Notes: generated by a model not told the origin, from the sequence alone. A DNA stretch of 64,000 bases from Chitinophagaceae bacterium (GCA_016710165.1 JADJLJ010000001.1:62001-126000); one strand, 5' to 3'; numbered from the stretch's first letter, positions 49,276-57,886 are shown. Translations and numbers: made by a program.

Positions 49276-51354
49276 ATGAAACGATTTACTGCCTTCTCCT
49301 TCTTCCTATTATTTTCAATAGCGGCACACTCACAGGTAATCTATTTAAAAGCTGAACTGGATGGCAGCCAGGAAGTGCCATCAAATGCTTCTACCGCAAA
49401 CGGCATAGCCATTGTCATTTACGACCCGTCAACCCGCTTGCTTAAATTAATTGGCGATTACCAGAACCTTTCGGCCATTGCAACAGCTTCGCACATTCAC
49501 TCTCCGGCAGCTCCGGGTTCAAATGCCCCGGTACTCATTACACTGACGAACACCGGTGGTATCAGCGGCACGATATCCGGTTCAGGAACTTTGACTGTAG
49601 CACAGGAAACCGATCTGTTGGGTGGTAATATGTATGTGAATGTACTAAGCAGTATTTTCCCGGGTGGTGAAATAAGGGGGCAGCTTACCACTACTACCAC
49701 TGGCCAAACAGATCATTTAACAGCCAGGATACAAGGTGCCCAGGAAGTGCCACCGACTGCATCCGTGGCCATAGGAAACGCAACCCTGCTGATAGACAAA
49801 ACAACCGGCATGGTTTATTTAACCGGTAGTTTTAGCGGGCTAATTTCCAATATATCTTCTGCTCATATTTATGCAGCGGCTCCCAATGAAACCGGCCCAG
49901 TTATCATTCCGTTAGTTTTTACATCCGGCACAAGTGGAACGATTCATGTTGCATCTGCGATAACACCCGGAAATCAAGCGCAGATGCTGGCTGGTAACAC
50001 ATATGTAAATATTCACAGTTCTGCCTACCCGGGTGGTGAAATCAGGGGACAATTGATTGCTGAATCACAACTGGTTTACCTGAAAGCTATTTTACAGGGT
50101 AGTCAGGAGGTACCTCCCAATGCTTCTTTAGCAAAAGGCACGGTGATAGTGAAGTATAATAAAACTTTAAAATCGCTGGAGTTAAAAGGCGATTATCAAA
50201 ACTTATCAAGCCCTATTACAGGTTCCCATATTCATTCGCCTGCTCCTCCAGGTACAAATGCAGGCGTGTTATTTACTTTGTCCAATACGGGCAGCACTTT
50301 AGGTACTCTGAGTACCAATGTAACTTTAACGACCGGGCAGGAAGCAGATCTTTTAGCGGGCTTGATGTATGTAAATGTACACAGCGCTACATTTCCTGCT
50401 GGTGAAATAAGGGGCCAGCTTACCAGTACATCGGCGAACCAGACTTATTATTTAGCCGGTAAGTTTTCAGGTTCACAGGAGAGTCCTCCAAACTCTTCTA
50501 GAGCAGCGGGTAGTGTAATCGCCCTGCTGGACAGGTCCTCGCGAGAGGTATTCCTTACAGGGAATTTTAGCGGCTTTGCAACATCGCCCACCGCATCACA
50601 TATTCACCGAGGCTCAGCCGGAGAAAATGGACCGGTGGTACTTAGCCTGTCGATGGTGACCGGGGTCACAGCCGGCGTTATTTCAGGGAATGGGGTGGTG
50701 TCGGCTTCTGTTGCTGATTCAATGATACTTGGATTTACTTATACAAATATCCACAGTACAACTTTCCCGAGTGGTGAAATAAGGGCACAGTTTGGCAACC
50801 AGGTATTGCCTGTAAAACTGGCATACTTCAGTGGTTACAAACAGAACAATGAGGTGATCCTGATATGGGAAAGTGAACAGGAATTAAACCTTCGGCATTA
50901 TGAAATTGAACAGCAAAGTATTGAAACCGGCGGGTGGATCAGTAAGGGAATCGTTGCAGCCAAAAAGATAAATACGACTGCCAAATATAGTTTTGCAGAT
51001 ATTCCCTTGGTGAGTAATACTGCTTTTGTTCTTTACCGGCTCAAAATGGTGGATATGGATGGTCAGCAATCTTACTCCAATACAATCCGGTTAAATTTTA
51101 TAAAATCCTCCCCGGCCTTAGCAATTTCTACCAACCCGGTATTCAATGATATGCTTCAATTTGTAATAACCGGATTACCAACGAATAAAAAAGCGATTGT
51201 ATCAATTATTGATTACAGTGGTAAGGTGGTTATGAAAACCACGGCATCTACCTTAATGATAAATGTTATCAGTATTGGTAATTTAGCCGCTGGAATGTAC
51301 AGCCTCGTAGTGCATATTGATGGAATTGTTTTACAAAAGGGCTTTATTAAATAG
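49276..51354 (+). CDS. Secreted protein with four CHRD domains and T9SS sorting domain
   Basis: 692 residues. Signal peptide MKRFTAFSFFLLFSIAAHSQ. Four CHRD (chordin-type) domains follow, at about residues 21-140, 145-258, 262-380 and 385-505. Each ends in a variant of VNVHSATFPAGEIRGQL and begins with GSQEVPPNAS-like sequence. A linker LPVKLAYFSGYKQNNEVILI leads to a C-terminal type IX secretion sorting domain (about 610-692) ending AAGMYSLVVHIDGIVLQKGF. CHRD domains are found in surface proteins of many bacteria with unknown binding role. The T9SS domain predicts surface display or secretion. The stop is immediately before repeat copy E. Confidence 0.92.
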   Translation: MKRFTAFSFFLLFSIAAHSQVIYLKAELDGSQEVPSNASTANGIAIVIYDPSTRLLKLIGDYQNLSAIATASHIHSPAAPGSNAPVLITLTNTGGISGTISGSGTLTVAQETDLLGGNMYVNVLSSIFPGGEIRGQLTTTTTGQTDHLTARIQGAQEVPPTASVAIGNATLLIDKTTGMVYLTGSFSGLISNISSAHIYAAAPNETGPVIIPLVFTSGTSGTIHVASAITPGNQAQMLAGNTYVNIHSSAYPGGEIRGQLIAESQLVYLKAILQGSQEVPPNASLAKGTVIVKYNKTLKSLELKGDYQNLSSPITGSHIHSPAPPGTNAGVLFTLSNTGSTLGTLSTNVTLTTGQEADLLAGLMYVNVHSATFPAGEIRGQLTSTSANQTYYLAGKFSGSQESPPNSSRAAGSVIALLDRSSREVFLTGNFSGFATSPTASHIHRGSAGENGPVVLSLSMVTGVTAGVISGNGVVSASVADSMILGFTYTNIHSTTFPSGEIRAQFGNQVLPVKLAYFSGYKQNNEVILIWESEQELNLRHYEIEQQSIETGGWISKGIVAAKKINTTAKYSFADIPLVSNTAFVLYRLKMVDMDGQQSYSNTIRLNFIKSSPALAISTNPVFNDMLQFVITGLPTNKKAIVSIIDYSGKVVMKTTASTLMINVISIGNLAAGMYSLVVHIDGIVLQKGFIK

Positions 51355-51355
51355 T

Positions 51356-51521
51356 CTCCATCGCCGTGGGCGTTACGGCCGATGTTGATGTTACTTGCCG
51401 CCGCCTGGTTATCCGACCAACGGCACCGGGCCTTACCTTCATCACAAACAATAAAACAGTTCAATTAAAATCGTCGCTGGTCACAGGCCAAGCAAAGGCG
51501 GCTCAGTGCAATAAAGTAAAC
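51356..51521. repeat. Dispersed intergenic repeat, copy E
   Basis: Contains CGCCGTGGGCGTTACGG and GATGTTGATGTTACTTG, a hairpin CCGCCTGGTTATCCGACCAACGG (GGTT near 51407 pairing with GACCAACGG ending 51423), and later a degenerate CGTCGCTGGTCACAGGCCAAG. It is the most diverged copy. It fills the gap between the CHRD gene and the convergent lipoprotein gene. Confidence 0.6.
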
Positions 51522-51526
51522 CCAGC

Positions 51527-52354
51527 TTAGTTTTTACTGCGGTAACTGCATTCATCATATTTCTTTAAGATCGCAAGAATGGCGGGTAATGTTTTAGAAT
51601 AATTAAGTTCCTCTTTATTCATAATAGCCTGGATAAGATTTTTTCTGTTCGGTGATTGCTTTATTTGCTCAGCCAGTGATCGTAACTCCGGGCAGGTGCT
51701 GAACAACTCAGCCATTTTTGTTTTTGTTGCAAGGCCTCTGGGTGTTAGGTCGGCAGCCCATACTTTACGGGGAGTTTCACCGGGGAAATGAAAGTAAAAG
51801 GTATAGTCACCGGGTTTAATCATATCCCAGGCAATGTCGGCTAAAACATCACCAAAATCCAGTGTTTCTCCATGGGTACGTGGGTAAAAAGCAAGGTATA
51901 GCTGTATGCCTGAACTATCGGGAGTAACCCGGGGCAGGTAAAATACCAGTGAACTTTTCCATGGGCTGTCAGTACCATTAATATCTGCCACATGTATAAC
52001 TGATTCATACGTTTTACCTCTTACTGTGTATGTGTTTATTTCTTCCGGAGTAAAACGTTTATACCAGGTTGAAACCGGGTAATAATCGCCTTCCCTTCCA
52101 TTCTCTTTCCCGGTTCTGTTTATATTACTGTCGTTATTTTCATGGATCTGGTAAAACATCTTGTACACCAATGTGAAGCGTCCCCGGATGGTATCGCCAC
52201 GAAACAGGATCAGGGTTGCCGGGTAATTAACAAACCCGTTCTCCGAACGAAAATCTTCTTTGCGGGAATTGGCAATATCTCCTTCCCGGAGTACCCTGCA
52301 ACTGCTGAAGAATAATAACATCAATAATAGATAAACTAATGTGTTCATTCTCAC
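51527..52354 (-). CDS. Hypothetical lipoprotein
   Basis: 275 residues starting with a type II signal peptide (MRMNTLVYLLLMLLFFSSC, Cys at residue 19). The mature part has beta-rich sequence (YPATLILFRGDTIRGRFTLV), a segment EINTYTVRGKTYESVIHVAD, and a helical C-terminus (KTLPAILAILKKYDECSYRS). FTPEEINTYTVRGKTYES resembles a pattern seen in exported Bacteroidota proteins that often carry an anti-parallel beta domain. No function can be named. It is convergent with the CHRD gene. Confidence 0.65.
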   Translation of the reverse strand: MRMNTLVYLLLMLLFFSSCRVLREGDIANSRKEDFRSENGFVNYPATLILFRGDTIRGRFTLVYKMFYQIHENNDSNINRTGKENGREGDYYPVSTWYKRFTPEEINTYTVRGKTYESVIHVADINGTDSPWKSSLVFYLPRVTPDSSGIQLYLAFYPRTHGETLDFGDVLADIAWDMIKPGDYTFYFHFPGETPRKVWAADLTPRGLATKTKMAELFSTCPELRSLAEQIKQSPNRKNLIQAIMNKEELNYSKTLPAILAILKKYDECSYRSKN

Positions 52355-52694
52355 TGCTAACTTATTAATAGGACATTAAAATTAAGGCAGGGTGGAACTG
52401 GAAACCATGACATCTGTCAGAATGTTCAATAATGGTGGTTGGCAAAAACATTGCGGTGATAAAACAGCATCTCTTGTGCCGTTAACGGATGCGCTGCTTT
52501 TATGATCAAAATCAATGTTTTGATTGACGGTCATCCTTCTTTTCGGGCAGGGGAATGTATTAAATTACATCGTGACAAAAATTAAAGAAAACCAATAAAA
52601 AGGAGGCGACTTATGGAAGCAAAAACATGAATACGAACAGGTGACTAAATGCCATCTGTTGTTGGAAATTTTATCACCTTAAAAACCAAATAAA
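52355..52694. other. Gene-free stretch between two lipoprotein genes
   Basis: 340 bp with no supported gene. Near 52604 AGGAGG precedes ATGGAAGCAAAAACATGA, a five-codon ORF with a strong Shine-Dalgarno sequence, probably chance. Confidence 0.35.
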
Positions 52695-52756
52695 ATGAAA
52701 ACGATAACATCAAATATGGGAGGATTTTACTTTTTAATCTATTATTATTTACCGGG

Positions 52757-53203
52757 TTGCTTATATCCGGCTGCAGCAAAAAAGATGATATTAAGTTAAT
52801 TTCATCGGCAACAAATACAGGAAATGTGGTCCCGACAAAATTCACCAACACCCTGCCGCTCATTAACCACGAACTGAAGGTTTCTTATGCCATGGATGAT
52901 GGTACTAATATAACTGCTTCCTTTAACGACTTAACTTTCTTTTTTTCTCTTGAAGGAACAAATACGGTTGACGGAACAGCAAATGTATGGAATGATCTCT
53001 TTAACATTCGTGGTAAATGGGAATTCAGGCCGATCCAAAATGCAAACACACAGTATATACTGTTTATTTTACCAACACAGGTACATAACCAACTGGCTTT
53101 TATGAACAGGGAATGGCAGATCAACTCAGTGGGATCAGAAATGATACTGATTTCAGTAAACGGTGCGCCGGCTGAATTACGCTATACAACAGTGGTTAAG
53201 TAG
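52757..53203 (+). CDS. Small lipoprotein; 5' end frameshifted (real start probably 52695)
   Basis: About 148 codons in this frame, beginning LLISGCSKKDDIKLISSATN, a lipobox with Cys at the sixth codon. As it stands the frame has no ATG, only a TTG at 52757, and too few residues for a signal peptide. An ATG at 52695 in another frame opens MKTITSNM, and if the GGG at 52718-52720 had one more G it would join GRILLFNLLLFTGLLISGC, a perfect type II signal peptide. The mature domain is beta-rich (TFFFSLEGTNTVDGTANVWN, QWINSVG-like NREWQINSVGSEMILISVNG). Probably a small surface lipoprotein of unknown role. Confidence 0.7.
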   Translation: MLISGCSKKDDIKLISSATNTGNVVPTKFTNTLPLINHELKVSYAMDDGTNITASFNDLTFFFSLEGTNTVDGTANVWNDLFNIRGKWEFRPIQNANTQYILFILPTQVHNQLAFMNREWQINSVGSEMILISVNGAPAELRYTTVVK

Positions 53204-53224
53204 AAATATGCTTGCCAAAAAAGG

Positions 53225-53250
53225 ATGCCGGTCAATACCGGCATTTTTTT
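53225..53250 (+). terminator. Terminator of the lipoprotein gene
   Basis: ATGCCGGT-CAAT-ACCGGCAT is a perfect 8-bp stem with a tetraloop and seven T. Confidence 0.9.
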
Positions 53251-53334
53251 ATGGCAGCGGGATTTACCCGGTACAAGAGTTTCCACAACGCCGCGGTTCG
53301 TGGCTCACCGAACCGGAATAAACATAAAAAATTG

Positions 53335-53415
53335 TCCGTGAGGACACGAACCATGGCTCCGTGAGGACACGAACCATGGCTGCGTTGGTAATGGTCCGTG
53401 AAGACAAGAACCTGG
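53335..53415. repeat. Tandem 23-bp repeat near tRNA-Thr
   Basis: Two identical 23-bp units (53335-53357 and 53358-53380, starting TCCGTGAGGACACGAACC) lie head to tail. A degenerate third (53395-53415, TCCGTGAAGACAAGAACCTGG) follows 14 bp later. A nearby GGTTCGTGGCTCACCGAACC (53295-53314) is partly palindromic and shares the GGTTCGTG element in inverted form. Confidence 0.75.
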
Positions 53416-53445
53416 ATACGGGTTCCTGGGTCACTGAGGATGGGG

Positions 53446-53518
53446 AGCCAACTATCGGATTCGAACCGACGACCCTTTCATTACGAATGAAATGCTCTGC
53501 CAGCTGAGCTAAGTTGGC
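53446..53518 (-). tRNA. tRNA-Thr(CGU)
   Basis: On the minus strand the sequence runs from GCCAACTTAGCTCAGCTGG to the 3' acceptor AGTTGGC plus discriminator T. The anticodon stem is TTTCA/TGAAA and the loop TTCGTAA gives anticodon CGU, reading ACG. The T-loop is GGTTCGAATCC. CCA is not encoded. Confidence 0.95.
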
Positions 53519-53630
53519 TTTTCCGGTATAAAAATATAAACAGCAGTTGAATTGGCAATGCATTATCTCCGGGAACGGATCTTTAGAATATCTGCCTGCA
53601 GCAGATATGTGAAACGGCCCGTTGTATAAA

Positions 53631-53660
53631 AAATGGCCCGTTCGGATACGGGCCATTTTT
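53631..53660 (-). terminator. Terminator of the OmpA/TSP3 gene
   Basis: AAATGGCCCG-TTCGGATA-CGGGCCATTT is a perfect 10-bp stem. On the minus strand it is followed by TTTTTTATA. An additional hairpin (ATATCTGC-CTGCA-GCAGATAT, 53588-53608) follows. Confidence 0.8.
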
Positions 53661-53696
53661 AATTCTTAATTTTTAATTCTTAATTCCCGCCATCCC

Positions 53697-55052
53697 TCAC
53701 TTTTCATACAATATAACTTCCACCCGCCTGTTCTTCCACTGTACCGAAGGATCTCTCAGGTCGGCGGCCGGGGCCTTGTTCGAATAGGCGGCTACTATCA
53801 ACCGGGTCCGTTCGATAAAGAAACTGGCCACATAATCGGCACATACCGATGCCCGGCTGAATGCCCGTATGCTGTTGGCTTCCACGCTGCCATGCGTATC
53901 GGTATGCCCGTTGAACTGTGCCATTAACCTGGGGTTCGCTTTCATCAGTTTTACTACCTCCGATAACGTATTAAAGCCATTCGTTTTCAGCTCTGATTTC
54001 GCCTGCTCAAAATAAATGGTAAAGCGCATGGTGTCTTTCGAAACAGGAACCTCGGGTTCTTTGAATTCGGGACAGCCGTAATTGGTAACCGGGCCCTCCA
54101 CCAACGGACATTTATCTGCATCGTCATTCACGCCATCACCGTCGCTGTCCGGTACCGGGCAGCCGCCGTATTTGGCAGATCCTTTATGGCCGGGACATTT
54201 ATCGTTCACATCTGTTATTCCGTCGCCGTCGGTATCGGCCAACGAATCTATTTTTACCGGCTCGGGCTTTACCGTTCTTTCTTTCTTTTCTTTTACTTCC
54301 TTCACTTTCTTTTCTTTCTTCTCTCTTTCCGGCTGCTTACCGGTAAACAGGGCATATCCCACACTCACACCAAATGTCTTCATGCTGTGCTGTAATTTTT
54401 TCCTTGCATCCAGGTAATAATAATCCAGGGGAATATTGTAATTCACCCGCAGGGAAATCCGTTTGTACTCAAATCCCGCCAGCAGGCTGATGCCGGGAAA
54501 GATCCTTTTGTAGTCACCGGCCGAAGTGCCGGTCTGCAATTTTGTTTTTGTTGTTTTGGTTGAAGGCAGACTATTGCCAAAATAACTCATCGTGGTCTCT
54601 TCTTTTCCGGAGATGAAAACACTCATCACCGGCCCGGCGCCGATAAATAAACCGGCATTCTCATCCAGTGAAAATTTCTTGAGCAGGAGCAGGTTAACGT
54701 CAACGTAATTCAGGTCCTGAATAAAACCTGAATCTTTAAGGGTATTGTTGGCGCCCACCGAATTTTGTAAACCATAGTCGTACCCCTTTTTATTGTAGAT
54801 GGCCTCTGCAGAAATGCTGAATCCATTTTCCCCGATCGGAAAGCCGGCGGTAAAGCCACCCGAAAAAAAGGTCCGGGGTGAATACCGTTTTGAATCTTCT
54901 ATCGAACCCGGGATCTTACTGATCGATGACCTGCCGCCTCCGGCTATTATGCCAAACCGCCCCTGGGCTTTACCATCAACGGTCTGGGAAAATATAAGGG
55001 ATAGTAAAAAGATCTTTTTTACTATCGTTTTGTAATAAGATAGTTTGGACAT
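53697..55052 (-). CDS. OmpA-family outer membrane protein with barrel and TSP type 3 repeats
   Basis: 451 residues. The N-terminus (KIFLLSLIFSQTVDGKAQG) is a signal peptide, followed by an outer membrane beta-barrel to about residue 240 (RFGIIAGGGRSSISKIPGSI onward, closing VSVGYALFTGK). A Lys/Glu-rich linker (EKKEKKVKEVKEKKERTVKP) precedes two calcium-binding TSP3 repeats (DTDGDGITDVNDKCPG, DSDGDGVNDDADKCPL) and an OmpA domain with MAQFNGHTDTHGSVEAN and KNRRVEVILYEK. It anchors the outer membrane to peptidoglycan. It has a fuller barrel but fewer TSP3 repeats than the OmpA protein at 1888-3225. Confidence 0.9.
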   Translation of the reverse strand: MSKLSYYKTIVKKIFLLSLIFSQTVDGKAQGRFGIIAGGGRSSISKIPGSIEDSKRYSPRTFFSGGFTAGFPIGENGFSISAEAIYNKKGYDYGLQNSVGANNTLKDSGFIQDLNYVDVNLLLLKKFSLDENAGLFIGAGPVMSVFISGKEETTMSYFGNSLPSTKTTKTKLQTGTSAGDYKRIFPGISLLAGFEYKRISLRVNYNIPLDYYYLDARKKLQHSMKTFGVSVGYALFTGKQPEREKKEKKVKEVKEKKERTVKPEPVKIDSLADTDGDGITDVNDKCPGHKGSAKYGGCPVPDSDGDGVNDDADKCPLVEGPVTNYGCPEFKEPEVPVSKDTMRFTIYFEQAKSELKTNGFNTLSEVVKLMKANPRLMAQFNGHTDTHGSVEANSIRAFSRASVCADYVASFFIERTRLIVAAYSNKAPAADLRDPSVQWKNRRVEVILYEK

Positions 55053-55452
55053 ATTGCATCATGGGTTAGTTTCCGGGTAAAATTACATCATTGTATGACA
55101 TATAGTGAGTAAACCATATAAAAAAATGCGCACATGCGGTGGGTAACCACCGGGGTTTGCAGTCCTGCATACTGTACTGAAGACCCGGCAGGTTTGGCAC
55201 CGCAATAATAAGTTTCATTACATTTGCGGCTATAACAAAACCGGTTATCTGCATTGGAGCTGCGTTGATGGACGAGCTGTTTCATGCAAGGGAACAAATG
55301 CCGATGCACTACCACGAATGATCATAAATGATAAATGCTGTTGTGGAAAACTATTTTAAAATTCAGGTCAGTATGCATACGAAACAGGGTTGGTTTTCTG
55401 TTTTGAGGCATAGTATTTGCCCATTTAAGAACCGGTATCCAATCCGCAACCT
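55053..55452. other. Intergenic region with a strong promoter facing the lipoprotein pair
   Basis: 400 bp. The only clear element is the promoter at 55193-55226, which would give a leader of about 220 nt before the gene at 55453. A 17-codon ORF at 55268-55321 (MDELFHAREQMPMHYHE) lies in that leader; its coding status is unknown. Confidence 0.4.
55193..55226 (+). promoter_or_regulatory. Promoter upstream of the paralogous lipoprotein pair
   Basis: TTTG (55193-55196) and TACATTTG (55219-55226) are separated by 22 nt, a full match to the -33/-7 consensus, directed at the gene at 55453. Confidence 0.55.
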
Positions 55453-56514
55453 ATGAAGAAACCAAACCTTACCCCCCTGGTATATTTATTCCTCCTGCTG
55501 ATCGTTATCAATACGGCCGGCTGCAACGGGATAAGTAAAGCCAATATCATGAGTGTTGATGCGGCGGCCAATTCAGCCGATACAATAAATACTCCCGCAG
55601 GAGCAGGAGGAACTTCCTCAAAACTTCCGGCAAGATCCTTTGATACGGCCGCATACAATAAGAAAATGCTGGAGCTGAGCAATCATGATTCAACCGGTAA
55701 ATGGCCGGTGAGTTCTGCCTATCCATTGCCCGGAGCCATTTTCCCGGATAACCGGGTCATTGCCTATTACGGCAACCTGTATTCAACGCGGATGGGAATA
55801 TTAGGCGAGATACCGAAGGATTCTATGTTTAAAAAATTACAGCAGGAAGTGGCCGAATGGCAGGCAGCAGATCCTTCCACAAAAACACTGCCCGCCCTGC
55901 ATTATATAGCCACCACGGCCCAGGGCTCGGCTGGCAGGGATGGCAAATACCGGCTGCGGATGCCTTTTCACCAGATCGATACCATTATGAATTGGGCCAG
56001 CCAGATCAATGCCCTGGTGTTTGTGGATATCCAGGTAGGGCACAGCACCGTAAAGGACGAAGTGCCCTTGCTTGAGAAATATTTACGGCAGCCCAATGTT
56101 CACCTGGGCATCGATCCCGAATTTTCGATGAAGAACGGCGAAAGGCCCGGGTCTAAAATAGGTACGTTCACTTCAGACGATATCAATGATGCCATTGATT
56201 TCCTGGCTGAAGTGGTCCGCAAGAATGATCTCAGCCCCAAAGTATTGGTGGTGCACCGTTTCACCCAGGGCATGGTAACGGGGTACGATAAAATAAAAAA
56301 GGTTCCCGAAGTACAGGTGGTGATCGACATGGATGGCTTTGGCGATAAGATCCTGAAAAGGTCTACCTACCTGCGGTATATATATAAAGAGCCGGTACAG
56401 TTCACCGGGTTTAAACTGTTTTATAAGAACGATACGAAAAATACATCGGGCATTTATACCCCCGGGGAGTTATTGAAATTTACACCAAAGCCGGTTTATA
56501 TTCAGTACCAGTAA
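55453..56514 (+). CDS. Lipoprotein of unknown family, paralogue 1 (probable TIM-barrel-like)
   Basis: 353 residues with type II signal peptide (lipobox INTAGC, Cys at 24). After a Ser/Ala/Gly-rich linker, the domain opens SFDTAAYNKKMLELSNHDST and VIAYYGNLYSTRMGILGE, continues LPALHYIATTAQGSAGRDGK, then VFVDIQVGHSTVKDEVPLLE, HLGIDPEFSMKNGERPGSKI, KVLVVHRFTQGMVTGYDKIK and VQVVIDMDGFG. The spaced hydrophobic strands ending in acidic or His residues (GIDPEF, VVHRF, DMDGFG) look like a glycosidase-type (beta/alpha)8 barrel. I do not recognise a named family. Its neighbour at 56691 is a clear paralogue. Confidence 0.7.
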   Translation: MKKPNLTPLVYLFLLLIVINTAGCNGISKANIMSVDAAANSADTINTPAGAGGTSSKLPARSFDTAAYNKKMLELSNHDSTGKWPVSSAYPLPGAIFPDNRVIAYYGNLYSTRMGILGEIPKDSMFKKLQQEVAEWQAADPSTKTLPALHYIATTAQGSAGRDGKYRLRMPFHQIDTIMNWASQINALVFVDIQVGHSTVKDEVPLLEKYLRQPNVHLGIDPEFSMKNGERPGSKIGTFTSDDINDAIDFLAEVVRKNDLSPKVLVVHRFTQGMVTGYDKIKKVPEVQVVIDMDGFGDKILKRSTYLRYIYKEPVQFTGFKLFYKNDTKNTSGIYTPGELLKFTPKPVYIQYQ

Positions 56515-56630
56515 GATCCTGGTAGTGCATCAGTTTGAAAATTTTGAACCATAAATCCTTCAGGCTGTCCCGATAGCTATCGGGACAGCCTGACAACTAT
56601 TTTTTCAAACTAATGCACTACCGGATCCTG
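56515..56630. repeat. Near-perfect 114-bp palindromic element (MITE-like)
   Basis: Outer arms GTAGTGCATCAGTTTGAAAA (56522-56541) and its near-complement ending 56622 differ at one base. The centre (56561-56592) is a perfect 32-bp palindrome around CCCGATAGCTATCGGG. GATCCTG occurs at both outer edges (56515-56521 and 56624-56630), like a 7-bp target duplication. It begins 1 bp after a stop codon and separates two paralogous genes. No transposase lies within the window. Confidence 0.8.
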
Positions 56631-56690
56631 TCAACATCTTTGCGGAATGTAAAAAACAATAACTTCAGCAGGTTGAATTAATTTACATGC

Positions 56691-57749
56691 ATGAAACGAT
56701 TCACGTACCCGCAAAGACCGGTCATTCAGCTTCCCTTTTTTTTGCTGGCATTTTTCTCTTTATTATTTTCGGTTAGCAACGTGAAAGCGTTCTTCATGCG
56801 GGACCTGTTTCAACCGGCACCGGGTGGATCGCTTGCTGCCATTGCCTTTCGGGATACCCTTCCCCGGAACCAGGATATAGATACTGCAGCATACAGTGAA
56901 AAAATGAAGCAGCTGGCCAATCACGACAGGTCCGGTAAATGGCCACCGGTAACCGCATTACCCGGTAAAGGAGCGATACTGCCGTACCAGCGCATTGTTG
57001 CTTTTTATGGGAATTTTTATTCTGCCGGGATGGGTATACTGGGCGAGTATTCTGCACCGGTGATGATACGGAAATTAAAGCAGCAGGTAAAAGAGTGGGA
57101 ACTTGCCGACAGTAGCACAGCAGTGATGCCGGCCCTGCATTATATTGCCGTTACTGCACAAAGCAGCCCGGGCGACGGAACCTACCGGTTGCGTATGCCG
57201 GATGCGGAGATCCGGAAAGCGATCGCACTGGCCGATTCGGTGAAAGGGATCGTGTTCCTGGATCTGCAGGTAGGATTGAGCAGCCTGCAAAAGGAGTTGC
57301 CCCGGCTGGAGAAATTCCTGAAAATGCCGACTGTTCACCTGGGTATCGATCCTGAATTTTCTATGAAGAGCGGTAACAAACCCGGTACATCCATCGGTAC
57401 ATTTGATGCAGCCGATATCAATTATGCCATGTCGTGGCTGGCAAATATCGTAAAGCAATACCAGCTTCCGCCGAAGGTACTGGTGGTACACCGTTTTACC
57501 GACCCCATGCTCACCAACTATAAGAATATCATCACACGGAGCGAAGTGCAGGTGGTTATAAATATGGATGGATTCGGTTCCCCCACACTTAAAAAGAATA
57601 CCTACCGCTATTCCATTTACCGGCAACCGGTGCAGTTCACGGGTTTCAAGGTATTTTATAAGAACGATGTGAATAAAGGAGGGAGGATCATGCAGCCCTC
57701 CGAGATACTGGCATTGAAACCCAGGCCGGTCTATATTCAATACCAGTAA
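56691..57749 (+). CDS. Exported protein of unknown family, paralogue 2
   Basis: 352 residues, the same family as the gene at 55453: IVAFYGNFYSAGMGILGEYS, MPALHYIAVTAQSSPGDGTY, IVFLDLQVGLSSLQKELPRL, HLGIDPEFSMKSGNKPGTSI, KVLVVHRFTDPMLTNYKNII and VQVVINMDGFGSPTLKKNTY match paralogue 1 position by position. The N-terminus is different: a long hydrophobic segment (LPFFLLAFFSLLFSVSNVKA) without a lipobox, so it should be a Sec-exported soluble or membrane-anchored form. The pair is a tandem duplication whose products probably act at different sites in the envelope. Confidence 0.7.
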   Translation: MKRFTYPQRPVIQLPFFLLAFFSLLFSVSNVKAFFMRDLFQPAPGGSLAAIAFRDTLPRNQDIDTAAYSEKMKQLANHDRSGKWPPVTALPGKGAILPYQRIVAFYGNFYSAGMGILGEYSAPVMIRKLKQQVKEWELADSSTAVMPALHYIAVTAQSSPGDGTYRLRMPDAEIRKAIALADSVKGIVFLDLQVGLSSLQKELPRLEKFLKMPTVHLGIDPEFSMKSGNKPGTSIGTFDAADINYAMSWLANIVKQYQLPPKVLVVHRFTDPMLTNYKNIITRSEVQVVINMDGFGSPTLKKNTYRYSIYRQPVQFTGFKVFYKNDVNKGGRIMQPSEILALKPRPVYIQYQ

Positions 57750-57886
57750 CCGGTAACCTTTAGTGATCCGGCCCCGGAAAATGGCCAGTGCCCGAACCAT
57801 GCTGAATAAGTTCCAGGCAACTGTATATTATTCCAGCATAAACATCTTAACTTTAAATATCTCATTCACTTTTTAAAACGTTGCAT

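Noticed and set aside
45711..51521. Integron cassette array (single genes separated by hairpin repeats)
   Set aside because: No integrase, no clear RYYYAAC...GTTRRRY core pairs at the repeat ends, and the last gene is in reverse orientation. A dispersed repeat family explains the data.
55268..55321. 17-codon ORF in the leader of the paralogous lipoprotein gene
   Set aside because: No supporting ribosome-binding site or known leader features; may be chance.
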